A DNA stretch of 64,000 nt from Taeniopygia guttata. Taxonomy: Eukaryota > Chordata > Aves > Passeriformes > Estrildidae. Below, one piece after another: positions 13,123 through 26,140 of the stretch (positions are counted from its first letter, which is position 1; every line of letters begins with the position of its first letter). The stretch covers positions 56,080,001 through 56,144,000 of the forward strand of contig NC_133030.1 in the NCBI RefSeq assembly GCF_048771995.1, written 5' to 3'. The notes under the pieces are model-generated. The model was given only the letters and a program-made list of their open reading frames with translations, had not been told where the DNA came from and ran no database searches. Both the position numbers and the translations under genes were made by a program.

Positions 13123-14498
13123 TCCAAATGCTTTCCTGGGGAAGGTTTATTTAGCCAACAATCTGTGCCTTCCAGACGTGGTGTTTCCTCTGTCCACTCT
13201 GAAAATTCCCACAGCTGACATTCACCACGGAGGGAGAACATAGCTGTACAGATGGATTAATAACAAAATCAAGATGCAATAGCTCCCAAAAACTCTTTGT
13301 CCACTGATAAATTTAGTAGAAACCACTGGCCAAAGATAGTCTGCTAGTTGGTAGTTATCAGTAATGTCATTACTTAGGGGGATACTGAAATATTCCTCTG
13401 GACTGTGTTTAAGTGGTTCTGCCTCTGGCATACAGATATGTGAAACCATTTTACCTTGCACAACAGGAGATGATCTAGCATAAAATGACCAATTTTTATG
13501 CTTATCATGCAGAACTAGATTGCTGCTATCTTCATTTGGATGCACAGCAGAGCAGTAAGCAGTCTCCTTGCTTGTCTTGTCAAACCAGGGCTCCACCACA
13601 CAGAGAAAGAGGGTGCTGATCTGAATTCCTCCATGTCCTTGGAAGCAAATAAATAAATGTAAAGGGAAAGGTAGAGAAAAACCTAGGTTTTGCAATCAAG
13701 TGGGAGGAGGAAATCTGCTATTTTGCCAGTATGTAGGCAGATTTTTTTAAGTTAGATTTTAGTTTTTCACTTTCTCCCCATGAAAGAAACAGGGGAAAGG
13801 AAAGCAGTGAGACCTGTGAGCTGGAGCTCGTGCTCACTGCTGGCCCTGTCCCATGGCCAGGCAGTAGCACCCTCCTTCTCCTTCCAAAGGAGATGACTGC
13901 TTGGGAAACTCAGTCCTGATGGATGACCTGTGTGCTTTAGACATGGGTATAAAACAGTCAGCTTTTCACTTCATGCGTCTTTATCTAACAAATAAACAAA
14001 ACTGGTTTCTGCAGGTTTCTCCTTAGCCCTTGGGTTTTGAGGGAGGGGTGTTATTGCTCCAGCAGCCCCAGCAGCAATGACAGGAGCATCAGTCTTCAGC
14101 CTGCAGCTGATTTTGTCCTTTTCACTGCCTTTGATGGTGACATCTTGTACCACTGTCCCCAGCACAGCTCTGCTATTTCCTGTAACAGGCTGCACCCAGG
14201 CAATGGCTGGCACACCCCATAAGCACCCCTAAAAACCACTTTAAGGAACAGTTTTATTTCTCTTAAAGTCCTGTCTGTGTACTCCAGCCTGGAATCCCGA
14301 AGGGACTGGCGCAGGATTGCCCCTTAAGCTAGCAGCAGAATCCACTTTCAAAAAGCCTCTTCCCATCAACCTCTGTATGTGTATGCAGAACTCACAGCAG
14401 ACACGGAGTGCCAGCAGTTTCCCACTGCTCCATGCTTGCCTTTCAGCCTTGCCTAACTTTGGATTTATCATCCAGAATCCCCCTCCTGCACCTTTCAG

Positions 14499-14643
14499 GG
14501 CCGTGCCTCCCTGGGGTGAGCTCCTGCCGCGGGCAGAGATGTTCACCCAGATCCGGCTTCATCCGCGGGCCCTGAGCGCGCTGCGCGAAAATAATTAACA
14601 CACATAACAAGGAAAGGGAGGGGAGAATAAATTACATGCAAAT
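14499..14643. promoter_or_regulatory. CpG cluster beside octamer and TAAT sites
   Basis: About ten CpGs fall within 14500-14590, including CCGCGGG twice and GCGCGCTGCGCG, in an otherwise CpG-poor region. They are followed by ATAATTAAC and a perfect octamer ATGCAAAT at 14636-14643. No gene start is recognised on either strand. It could be an enhancer, a distal promoter of a non-coding RNA, or a constrained element. Confidence 0.3.
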
Positions 14644-17600
14644 TTAGTCAAGGAGCTTCACAGAACTAATTAAATTGGATAGGAAGGCTGACAGTATAGC
14701 AGCCACAGAGACTTTTCCCCCTTCTGCTCACTAGAAAGTCTTGCTTAGATGGGCTTAATATAGCCTGGTGCAGAGCAGCTAGCTATAGGTTTGGGGTTTG
14801 GACGTAAAAGCCACGTTTATCATAGACAAAACTCATGCACGTGAAGCTTATTTAATGTGTGTGTGTGGGGAGATGATTTAAAACAGATAAAAGCAGAAGG
14901 CACAGAAGGTGCCTGCATACCTCAATTAGCAAAAGCCAGTCATAGCTGGTAGCACAGATGGAAGAAACCTCTAATAAGAGATTGCCACCACATAGGAAGG
15001 GCTGAAAATACCCAGTGGCAATTCTCTTTGTAAACTAAAAATGAGGGTAGAAAAAGAATAAATATCGAATATTCAGATACACAAATGAAAATTTACCTCA
15101 CTTAAAAAGTTTACGAAGCCCATCAAAAAAGGTCCAGTTTTAACACAGTGGTGGGAGTAGAAGAGATCCCTTCCCAGACCCTGCTTTCACCCTGTGCCAC
15201 CACACATCCTGTGTCACAGCTCCACTTACAGGGGGCAGCTGGGGATTGACGCATCCCTGCACAGCAGCTGCAGTCTGACTGCTTTGGGAATCACTTTGCT
15301 CCAAGTATGCACCATGATCCTGCCCCCAGCACCTTTTTCTGGTTAAATAGCAGTTCTTTGGAATTCTTACAGAGCTAATTTCAGCCTTGGCTAGGAATTA
15401 CTTTAACTCCTGGAACTGAGATGATCTGCCCAGGTGCAAAACTCGGGTGCTTGCAGGGATACATGAGCTTTGGTGTAGGGTCAGAAGATATCTGTAGCAT
15501 CTGAAGGATGGTGTGAATCAACCTCTTTTCCTCACCTGCAAAAATCAAGGCAATGGCATTTTCTCACCGGGTAGAAACACTGAGAAGAGGATGTTAATAA
15601 AGATTACGAGGTGCTCAGAGTCTGAAGCAGCAAGAACCATAAAAACTCCTTTAAAAGACTGATGTATGACCTGCCTCTTTCATTGTGACAGGGTTGTGCA
15701 CAGCCAGCTTTTTAATGAAAGGGTCATTGCTGGGGGCTGAAGTTTCCTGCACAGGTTTTGAGTTGCACACTGATGAGTGGCATGCAGGTGGCTGGCTGAG
15801 CTGGGCTCAACAATTGGTAATTATCAATTATTGCACCAGGGGAATGTGGAAAATCTCACAGTATGGACAGAAAGAAGAGGCTGTAGAGGCTGCTATTTTC
15901 ACTTTCCCAAGGCCTGTGGCTGCCTGACACAAAGCTTCCCTGCCTTTATGTCTTCCACGGGAAGTTTTCCCTCGGTGGTGGGTCTTCAAATTCCCACTAA
16001 TAAGTCAAATCCTGTCAGGCTTGTCTGCTCACTTCATTTCTTCCCTTCACATCCATCCTAACCTGCAGCACTTTGGGTGCCTCCAGTGCCACAGGTGCCC
16101 AGCCATGGCTCCTTGGTTTGTGCCATACAGGGGGCCAAGGGCACCTTTCCAAATTCCACACGGTCTTTTTCAGAACTGTATAACCCAGAAGGAATGGGAA
16201 GGTCTTTGGGGTTATTCTTTTTGTTATTGACATGAGACCTGTCACTTTGCTTTTCAATTCCTCAGTTTCCCTGACAGAAGGATGGAAAGAGCATTCATGA
16301 GAGCTCCTCTGCATGACCAATGAGCGCCTTCTGAGCGCATCCCTAAAACAGCACCGTTCAACTCAGTACCTCTCCAGGAGTGAACAAAACCAGCATTTTC
16401 ACTCCTCAGCCCAGTAACCTTCTCACTAAGACAGCAAGAGAAAGTCTTTTTGAAAATTTTAATTTTATTTTAGAAATGCTTGGCACCAAGCACAAGTCAA
16501 AGAAAGAAAGATAAAGCTCTTCTTGGAGTTATCTCTCCTGTTTCACATTCCTATCATCTTCTAATCAAACCAGCATGAGATATCAAGCAATTACAATGCT
16601 ATTTGCTCCCTGCTGGATACAACAATTAGCCTAAGATATCTAATGAGAGGAATTAAATTCTACATGTTCTATACCAAATAGCTTTAATTTTAATTACAAA
16701 TCCCAAATACATCATCTTCAATAATGATCAGCCCATCACATCTGCTAGGGGATGATGAGGATTTGCCTTTTGCATGGTTTGGACTGAAAACTAAACCAGA
16801 TTCTCCCACATAAGAGCCCTAGTGGACAATGGAAATTAGGGTACAGTGGGATCAGAGCCCACAAAATCCCTACAGAATTTCTCAGAGACTTAGGCTGTTA
16901 CCAGAAGGCTCTTCATCTGCAGCTGTGAAAAGTGTCCTTACACATTAGATTGGGGTTTGGGGATATATCTCACTGCTGAGTGGCTGTTACATCTCCCCAT
17001 TTGGACTCCATCCATGTAGTCCATTACATCTGCAAGTAAAGCTCATTTGAGCAATTGTGCTATGCCAGGTATCTGTCCCTGAGCATGAGGCACTCTTGGC
17101 ATGCAGACAGCAATCCATTAGGAGCAGGTGAGGGCTCAGGGCAGCTTATCTCCCAGGCCTCCCTCCTCTGCCTAGATGGGAATTGGAGGTAGTGAAAGGT
17201 GAAGAACAGCCCAGAGGCAAATGCTGTGTGCCGCATCTGTCTGTGAGCCCGCCAGCCCCTGCTGAAGAGCACACAGCAGGGTCCACAAACTGTCCCAGAT
17301 GCATGCTGATGCCTTTGGATTCCCTGTCCCAGCAAATAAAAAAGTCTCTGATGGACCTTGCTTTGTCCTGATCCAGTTTTCCTTTTTTCCTGAAATCTTT
17401 GCAGGTGGTTTTATTACACATTACATGCCTGGCAGTAGCTGCCAAACAAACCATGTCCCTTCCGAAGGGAAAATAGTACTTTTCTAAGTCATTCATACAG
17501 TTCTGAATGTTTTACCTGGGAATATTTTACCTGAGAAAAGTTTCCTCTTCAAAGTTGTCTTTTTGTCCTTTGAGCACAGAAACAACTAAAAAGAAAGTAA

Positions 17601-20519
17601 AATGTGGCTCTCTTTGTCTGGAAGTCTTTTGTAATAAGATCCATGTAAATGCTTTGTTGCTCTTTCTGGTCTTGTATTTCTATTCCAATATATTTTAGTG
17701 AAATAACTTAGTGAAAATAATCTGTGTTTGGGTCATTATAAAGATGCATTTTTTATTTTTACCACAATTTGAATAGAAACATCACAGAAAGACTGGGCTT
17801 TAATTGCTGGGGGAGAGTCACCATTTCCCTCCTACCCTCCTGTTCCATATTTGCTAAATCCCAGAGAGTTATACTACAGGGAAAAAAGCCCAAAGCAAAT
17901 ACCTCCTGCCTGAAAGCTACAGAAACACCAACCCCTGGAGGGGCTTGTGGCTCTGCCCCATCCTGCAGACATCCCTGGCTCTCATGGGCATCACTGAGCT
18001 GCCCTCTGACCCCTTTTGGTTGCAAAAGACTGAGCACCTCTGCTAGTTCTTAAAGACCCTGTAATATACTGGGCGATCAGTGCATGTTCGTGGCATTGTA
18101 GCTGACCTTCATTTTCATGTTATGATGCCTCTCATTCCCACGGGCCTCCTAACTGCTTGCAGGGGCTACAATTTATACCTGTCACTTACTCACAGTCACC
18201 CCTGAGAGAGCTGCTGTTGCACAGGCTTGCATTTTCAATTCCATTTGTTGCTCAGAAGCAGCAGGAAATAAGAAATAAGGGTGAATCCTGGTTTCCTTGC
18301 ATCCCAACGTGACCACCCACATAACGCCATCAGATCTCCTCAGCTCCACCTGGGAGTTTTGCCTCTCTGGCTCTGGGGCTGCCTGACCACACACAGATCT
18401 CAGACAGTGCTGCCATCCCAGAGACAGGCAACAGTAATCCATCATCCCTAATCTTTGTGCTGCACATCCACACTCCATCCACACTGATTTGTCTCCTCCA
18501 GCATCCCAGCATAACTAATAACCCCAGCATTTATAACAGCAGTATCATGCTGTGTACCCATCTCGCTCCATAATTCATACATGGTGATTTATTTCCTGTG
18601 GACACAACCAGAAAACATATTTGCTGCTTCCCTCCCCTCCTACGTGCAGTGTAACATCACTGAGGGATGGGGATACAGGGGCAGGATGCAGGATGAGTGC
18701 AGGGGCACCCAGGCCAGGGAAGCATCCCCATGGCACAGCCCCAGGCCAGCTCAGCTGAGGGTCGGGAGCCAGGCAGCTGTTTGGTGTCACACTGCACCCA
18801 GCAGCTCTGCTGGGATTCAGCATTCTGGGCAAAAGCTGGGCTGATCTGGAACTTCATACTGCAGTGATCTGCTGGCTGGGATGACAGATTATCTAAAGAA
18901 CCAAAATGTCAAGAGGTAGAAATGATGTGTCAGAGGGAGGTTCAGGAGATCCTCTGGAGAGGACTGTTGTTGAAAAGAGATTCACCAGTGTCTGAAAATC
19001 CTGCACAAAATGTTTGCTCTGCCCATATTTTAACCTCTTCTGCAAAAGAGACTCCACAGGTCCCAGCAGCCTGTTGAGGTGTTTTGCCCTCCCTCCATTT
19101 AACACAATTCCTTTTTTCATCTCATCTGGTTTTGAGTAGTGGCCATGGGCAGCAGCTAGCCACTATGATGAACATACCACGTTTATATACATTATATACA
19201 ATAGGTGTATTTCATGCAGTGAAACAGTTAGGACCTAATCAATTCCTCCTCCTCTCTAAGCTTTCTCTTGTCCTGTCTTTGTCCCCATTCCCCTGGGGGG
19301 TATACACCTACAGGTTTCAGTGTGCTGGGAAACATAACCCAGCACCTCACCTCGCTGACACAGGGGGACACAGAGGTACCACCACAGCCAGAACTCAGGA
19401 GATGAAACACAACAAGGCCAACTCTCATCTTCCTCTAGCCTTTCTTGGGAATTCCTGGTTGAGGAAACAACCACAAGACACACGTGCAAGGCTGCCTCCA
19501 CAGCCAGGGGTCTGCAGTGGGATCTCTGCAGGTTCAGAGCAAGGAACTGACCCTGAATCTCCTGCATCCCCTGTCTGGGAATATCAGCTTTCACAAGGAG
19601 GGGTTGTTCCTCTGTCCTACACTTAGCAACACATACACATGCAATTTTAATGTCTCATTCTCAGTTTAATACAGAAAATGTCATAAAACCTCAACATCTC
19701 TTGCTGAAGTAGAATTCCCCTTTCAGAAATAATCCAGTTCACAGGAATGTCCCAAAAAAGCACACATAAACCACGGTGCCTTTGTGCTGTAATTTGTTCC
19801 CCAAATTGCTCTGCTTTGATCATTCATATGAGCATTGCCTGAGCATGGAGCAGGGAGTGGTTTAAGTGGTTAGCTTTACCCATAATCACCAGAAACACCT
19901 GTCTTGGGGTTCTGGCGTGTTTAGATTTCTAATGGTATAACTGTCTCCAGAAAGCTCTAGAGGTTTGCTGGCTCTCAGGCCTTAAGGTTGTGACAGTGAT
20001 GTATGGAAAAATCTGTTGCTGAAGAAGTAAAGGGTTTTAACATTTATTCTGTCATCTGAAACATTCAGGCAGCGACTAAGTCAAAGTGGGGTTACAGATA
20101 GTGAAGTGGGTTAAAATAAAAAACAGAAAGGACCTGTAAAAATAGTCTACAATTCTAAAGGAAAAATTTCCAAATATTGTATTTACAAATACTCACAAGC
20201 ATATCATCTTACATGTATGATTTTGATCATCTTGGAAATTAGAAGTTTTATACTGTGATTTTCATGGTGAAGTCTAAAAAAATAGGTAAGTTTTCCCAGA
20301 GGCAATTGCACTGCCTTCTGTATAACTTTTTTCAATAAAGTAGATTAAAAAGATTAATTTTTAAAGCAATTACTTTTCTAGAACATCCATTTTTAAAGCA
20401 TCCATTTTCATATCCTTTTTTTAATAAAAAACCAATGTAAACAGTTTCACAGACTTTCTCTGTGAAGAAGCTCTATTGTATGTATTCATGGAAAGCTGCT
20501 ACCCCCATTTTCCCAACCT

Positions 20520-20640
20520 TCCTGCTTTTTTTCTGATTAGACTATAAATTCTTTGAATAAAAGACTGTCTCTCAGTGTGGGAACTCCCAGAGGCAGGGAC
20601 TCTGCTTCACTGTGCACTGCCCAGCACAATAATATACTAC
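20520..20640 (+). mobile_element. Ancient LINE 3'-end remnant (CR1/L3-like)
   Basis: Contains GACTATAAATTCTTTGAATA, GGCAGGGACTCTGCTTCACT and GTGCACTGCCCAGCACAATA in this order. That is the recurring signature of old CR1/L3-type 3' ends in reptile and bird genomes (TGTAAACTCTTTGGGGCAGGGACTGT ... GCGCCCAGCACAATGGGG). A short duplication or insertion separates the first two blocks. Confidence 0.4.
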
Positions 20641-21070
20641 TCTGACAGAGTCCAGCTATGTAATAGACCTCACGGCAATCACAGGAAAAGAAATATGATT
20701 CCACTTCATGGACTTAATCTGGATTATTTAACACTTTCTTGCATTTGATTTGGAAGATAATCTGTGAATGGTAAAAGGGAACAGATAACTTCAAATAATT
20801 GTCCTGGACCTACTGTCCGGGACTTTGGCAAAGTGGTCAGTGGAAAAAAATGTCCATGTCTTCACTCAAAGAGGTGAAAAGACTCCTGAGGGATTTGGCC
20901 ACCAAGCAGCCAGGAATGGGACAGTGCTTGGCAGCTGGCTCCAGGGAAATGCAGCCTCTGTCCTGCTGGAAATTCATCCAAGTCAAAGCATCGATGATGA
21001 TGGCTTCAGCAAATGAGTGAATGGCAGAATACAAAGGTGTTTCTGACAACATCTGTATGGTACAGCTCCC

Positions 21071-21095
21071 TGTTCCCAGTAAGATACTGGGAACA
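21071..21095 (+). repeat. 11-bp perfect hairpin, 3-base loop
   Basis: TGTTCCCAGTA, loop AGA, TACTGGGAACA. Confidence 0.92.
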
Positions 21096-22406
21096 TAGAG
21101 AGAATATTGTTGTTACCTGATGCAGTTCCGCAAAATCTTTACCAAAATATCCACACAAACATAGGAACTTCTTTGAGCTTAGCGTGTTTCAGCCTTTGTG
21201 GTTAAGTTTTGAAGTTTCACCTTTGAGTTTTTTGTATCCCTGCCTGTACACTTATACACAGATAAGCACTTTTCCCTCTCTTTCTATACAACCTAGCAAT
21301 GTCAAACAGCTTGTGCATCCCTACAAAATGGACAGTTGCCGTAGGCATGATACCTGCATGTAAGTACTGTCCAGGATTGGTCTTTATACATCTCTTTTTT
21401 ATGCAACCTTGATAAATGTGGCCTGCTTAATATGGCTAAGATGAATGAGGCAATAATTTCTGGACAAGACACCAGACAGGCAGACTGGTTTGATTTACAA
21501 GGCTATGTTAATAAATACCAGTGGCGTGTTTTGGTCTTCAGGTTGCTGGATGTGAGTCTCTGCTTCTGGGCTGGTGTCAGTGCAAGGCTGTGAATTCACC
21601 CGCTGCTGCTGAGTTATGAGCAGGGAAGTACTGCAGGGCTGGAAGGAAATCAGGGTGAGAGCAGTCACCTGAGCCATGCTGCAGGTGCAATTTTTGCCAT
21701 GTGAGGTCAGTGTGCAATTTGTGGTTTCAGAAAATTACAGGGACTTCACTGTGTCTCCAGGCTGGGAAATATTCAAAAACCAGTGTCTCAGCAGGGCAAC
21801 ATTTCTTCTGCATGTTGTGTTGTCTCTTTCCTGAGGAAGAGCTTTTGTTGGTGTGGAAATCTCTGGATTTTAGTTATGTCCAGCAGAGGTTAAGTTCCCC
21901 AGGACCGTCCCCCCAGCATGAAGTATTGGGAGCAGTGACTCCAAGGATTTGTGACACTCAAAGAGAGCTGTGTCCAGCACAACCCCCAGAAGCAAATGAG
22001 GACTGGTCTCATGCCTCTGAGCAGGAGAGAAACTCTGACCTTACAAACTCCATCAGGTGCCAAAGTATTTATATATATTCATCAGCATTTGTCCTCTCAC
22101 ACAAATGAGGATGTGATTCTTGAGTCCCCAAGGAAGTGGTTTTGTAATCTAAATTCTAGTAGTTACCCTACTTTTCTTCCTTCAGCCAGCTTTTAGTGCT
22201 TGGAGACCTTTAGAAGAGCTCATCAGTCAATAATACTCTATGTCCATAAAATATAAGTAAATTTATATTAAGTCAGAAAAGACCTGGTGGGAATGTTGCA
22301 CATAATGAGAATAAAAACAGATTCCAATCCTTGCAAATTTTAGCAAAAGGTCCCAGATAGAAGAATTTTGAAAGACAAAACAAACAAAACAAAAACACAC
22401 GACCTT

Positions 22407-22431
22407 AAAAAAAAAAAAAAAAAAAAAAAAA
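22407..22431 (+). repeat. (A)25 tract with CAAAA flank
   Basis: A25, preceded by a CAAAA-rich stretch from about 22376 and followed by ACACAAAAAA. Low-complexity A-rich DNA. Confidence 0.9.
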
Positions 22432-23643
22432 CACAAAAAATGCCCCATCAATCGTAATTTGATTGACTTGCCATTACTTTTAGTCACAAACTTTGTCACT
22501 TGAATTTGTGTCATATAATTGCATTTTGAGAGGGGTGGGAGACAGTAACATGAGAGAACAGGCTGTGAGTGTGACCCTCCTCCTACTCTTTTCTCCTTGC
22601 ACATGGTGATAGCAAAACATTTCTACACAACTGCTGTTATGAGTTTACAGAGCCAAAACTACAGGAATAGAACTAAAATGCCTGAAGGCCAGATATACAC
22701 CAAAATTCCTGTGGCATCATTGCACCAGTTCATAATTTGCAGAGAAAAATATGGATTGATTTTTATTTCTGTGTGCTCTTTGTGACTGCACTTTGCCCCT
22801 TTTTTATGCTACAGTCTTATTTCCTTTCAGCCCTTCAAATTTTTTTCATGGCCTCCATTTCTGTATCATTGATGTGCAATGGGTGTTAGTGCCATTTATT
22901 GGAAATATCAACCTTTCACTTCTGCTTTAGTAAAGCTAAGTGGGAATAGGAAACCATGAATCTTCTTTTGGTCATAAAAACCCAGAAGTTAAAGAGGGTG
23001 CTAAGCCACCTAGCATTTGTGGCTTTCTGCTCACAGGTGCTTCTCTCTTGTGGCTGGAAAAAGAGGATATATTTTATGTTGCTGTCCTTGACATAGTAAG
23101 CATGGATTCAGCTTGTGGAAAAAATTAATCCAAGTGGCCTCCCCTAGAATAAAATTACACACCTCTACCACTCAGTCTGTGAATGGCAACTTGCTCAAGG
23201 TATTTACCTTGCCTCTGCTTTTAGCTGAGGCTCAGAGTACTCTGCCAAGCCAGTACTCTGCTGCTGGACCTGATGTGGAGCATTTCCACCTTTGCATTTC
23301 CAAAGGAATTTCATGTAGGCTGAGTTTGTAGAGCTTAAGCCTGAAAAGGGCTGTCAAAACCTGTCGCTCTTATCCCCTGTCTCAGCCCAGTTTATTTTTC
23401 ACCAGATGTTACATAGACTCAGGGATTTATTCCCAGTTCTTTGGCAGTGGTAGACATCCCAGCCTGGAGTTTTCTGCCTGTCTGCTTCACGTGGCTCAGG
23501 AAAGAAAAGCAGTCACCCAAATAGAAGTGTAAGGAAATTCTTTCAGGAATGTTATCCATTTACATAAGGAACTGGAGCAAGAGCCAAGAAATCTATCTGT
23601 CACCTGAAGTGACAGAGGGGATGTCCTGGGCATGAATATTTCC

Positions 23644-23660
23644 TTTTTTTTTTTTTTTTT
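23644..23660 (+). repeat. (T)17 tract
   Basis: Uninterrupted run of 17 T. Confidence 0.9.
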
Positions 23661-24305
23661 CCAAATCCCCAGACTGCATAAAATTTGTCATCGTTTCAGA
23701 ATAAATATGCTTATTCTCAACCTCTGCAATAGAACCAAATGTATGACAATATACCAGGATTTGTTTTTTGCATCCTGAAAAATAATCCACAGTTTCAGTC
23801 CAGACAAAATCTCTGCCATCACAGCCAGAGCCTTGTTCACAAGCAGAACCTTAGCTGAACCCCACTGAAATGGGGCATGTTGGGAATCCTGTTCTGCTCC
23901 CAGCCAGCACAGCAGAGAGGGACGAAACTCTGAGAAAAGGTGATTGTACCTAAGGTACAAGCCCCCAGACTCACACCAAATGCAATTTAACTAAGGGTTA
24001 AATTTTTCTGTGGTCTTTTGGGAGTCTGAAGTGTTATGAGCACGTACAGGCTCAATGCTGGCATATTTGCACTTTCCTAGGCAGGAGTGACAGTAACTCA
24101 GGGCCAGTGAAGGGCAGTCAGTGAGCCTGGGTTGGGGGAGTGCAGGACAATGCCATGGTAGGAACAGGCTGGCAGAGATGCCCGATTACTTCAGTTTGCC
24201 AAACATAATTTGTCAAGGTAATTGCTCATCCCAGCCCCAAAAGTGAGTAAAGCTGTCAAGACTGTGATAACCATGTGTTTCCATGAAAACATGCCAGTGG
24301 CCAAA

Positions 24306-24367
24306 ATTCCCCCTCCTTCCCTCTTTCTCCCTCTTCTGTCCCTCTCTGCCCTCTCTCCCTCTCCTCA
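24306..24367 (+). repeat. Polypyrimidine (CCCT-rich) tract
   Basis: About 60 bases almost entirely C and T, with a few G, arranged as CCCTC and CTCTC units. Confidence 0.8.
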
Positions 24368-24574
24368 TGCTGAGGTGTATAATGACCTCAGTACATCTTA
24401 AAAATCTCCTGTGCACCAGCAAATGCCCAGAAATTATCTCTATGCAAACTTCTAGTGAGGGCAAGCTCATAATAATTCAGTTTATTTCAGCAGCCACAAT
24501 TTATTGCAAGGAGGAGTTTTTCAGCTTAAATGCACACCGGAAATTAATTTTTTTTCTTTGTTTTTCAAACCTGT

Positions 24575-24845
24575 TGATCTAACTGCTGCTCCCCAGCTCC
24601 CTAACTGGGAGAAGCACAGAGCAGTTCCTCCCTAGTTGCCCCATGCATGCCATTCCTCATTTGTAACCTCTAATTATATCCTACCTAGACCAATTCTTCT
24701 CTGAACTGTAGCATCCTAACCTGTGCAGCCATTCCTTCCCCAAACATCTGGGCATTTGTGCTGCCTTTTTCCAGCCCTTCTCTCTCCTTTTAGAGACAAG
24801 CAGAGCCAAAATGCACACAGTACTCATCATGTGGCTACATATCAT
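24575..24845 (-). mobile_element. Old CR1 LINE fragment
   Basis: On the plus strand it reads like reverse-complement CR1 from upstream of the 3' UTR: a cysteine-rich CTAACCTGTGCAGCC segment, TTTTTCCAGCCCTTCTC, then GCACACAGTACTCATCATGTGG. The last is a diverged version of the CR1 motif GGCACAGTACTCCAGATGTGG. Divergence is high and the borders are approximate. Confidence 0.45.
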
Positions 24846-25565
24846 TTAGCTCTCTTTTCTTCCTTGTAATTTCTAGCTGGTAGTTTGTTTATTTGATGAT
24901 GATATTCTGATGATTGTATCCTAGCATTTGTGAAGAGCTAAGATGTTGGGGTAAGGGGTGCAACAAAGCATCTTGGCATTGCTATCAGGTATGTGAGCCT
25001 TGGCAGTGGTGAGGGCAGACACAGAAATATTCTATGAAACTCGGGGAGCTAAACTAATTTTTCAGCCAGAATGTAGTTAGCAAAGTCACCAAGCAGGAAA
25101 AGAGACTGACCAGGGTTCGACAGGAATATGGGATCAAGCAGCAACTAGAAATTGGTAGGGAGTTGCAAACCTATCAGAAGAAAGGAAAGAATCCTTCAAA
25201 GCCAAGAAGAAAGCCCGGCTGTCGGGAGCAGAGCCATGACTTAATTGAGGCGTCGCACTTAGAGGCAGCTCTCACTGTCACATTCTCCTTTGGTTCACGT
25301 GCACTTGTTCATCCTTTGAGCTTTAATCTTTTGCTATTGATTTCCACCCTGTTAGCTGAAATATTGTCCTCCTCTTTGAGCAAGGCAATCGCCCAGACCA
25401 CACCACTGCAAATAAGACGCACTTTGGAAAACAATGATTGAATTCCCGCATTATCCGCTGAAGCAAAAAAACTCTACCCTGCCTAAAAGAAAATGCTCTG
25501 CAGAGATAAGATCATAGAAATTCATCAAACTGGCTTGAGGGGTTTTTGTGTGTGCATGTGTTGTC

Positions 25566-25596
25566 TTTTTTTTTCTTTTTTTTTTTTTTTTTTTTT
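25566..25596 (+). repeat. Poly(T) tract with one C
   Basis: Thirty-one bases, all T except C at 25575. Confidence 0.92.
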
Positions 25597-26099
25597 AATT
25601 TGCACCGCCCTGGAGAGATGCTGAGATTAAAATGCATTATCCTTAGATAACCAATGCAGTGAGTTCTGTCACTCACAATTCAGACTATAATTCACTCTCT
25701 GGAAATTGCAGATCCACCCTGAGATAAATTTCAGCTAGAGTGCAAAAGAGCCCGCTACAGTTTTACATGCATATTTAGTTTGTATCTATGTATATACAAA
25801 TCTTCTGATAAACTGCCATAAATCTGCTACCATATGTTTCAATGATTCAAAAGAGAACTGTGTGAACATAAGGGGTTTTATTCCTCCCTCAAAATGTCAC
25901 ATGAGAAATAAAATGCATCCATGTCTTATCTGTTGATCTGTGGAACTTTAAAGCCCATCAATTTATTTTATTATTATTATTTCACTAAAACATGGCACAT
26001 TTGATAGCAGAAGCTACTGTTAAATATGACTGCCTCAGATTTGATATTTAATATATAGCTAAAAGTACTTCAGTAAAGTTAGGCCCAAATTTTTGGGTA

Positions 26100-26140
26100 A
26101 ATGTTCCCTTTTTTGGGGACAATGTTCCGTTTTTTTGGGG
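26100..26140 (+). repeat. Imperfect tandem duplication, 21-bp period
   Basis: AATGTTCCCTTTTTTGGGG at 26100 is repeated as AATGTTCCGTTTTTTTGGGG at 26121, with one substitution and one extra T. Confidence 0.8.

Larger units (their letters stand above)
13123..24574. other. Intergenic, no gene seen
   Basis: Holds the CpG cluster at 14.5 kb, an old LINE tail at 20.5 kb, a hairpin at 21.07 kb and low-complexity tracts. The AT-rich stretch at 16560-16720 is repeat-free and may be constrained. The 180-codon open frame at 19084-19626 shows no domain or splice context. Confidence 0.55.

Noticed and set aside
13222..13695. 157-codon minus-strand frame
   Set aside because: No recognisable domain or homology.
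19084..19626. 180-codon plus-strand frame
   Set aside because: No domain, no splice context, equally long frames on the opposite strand.
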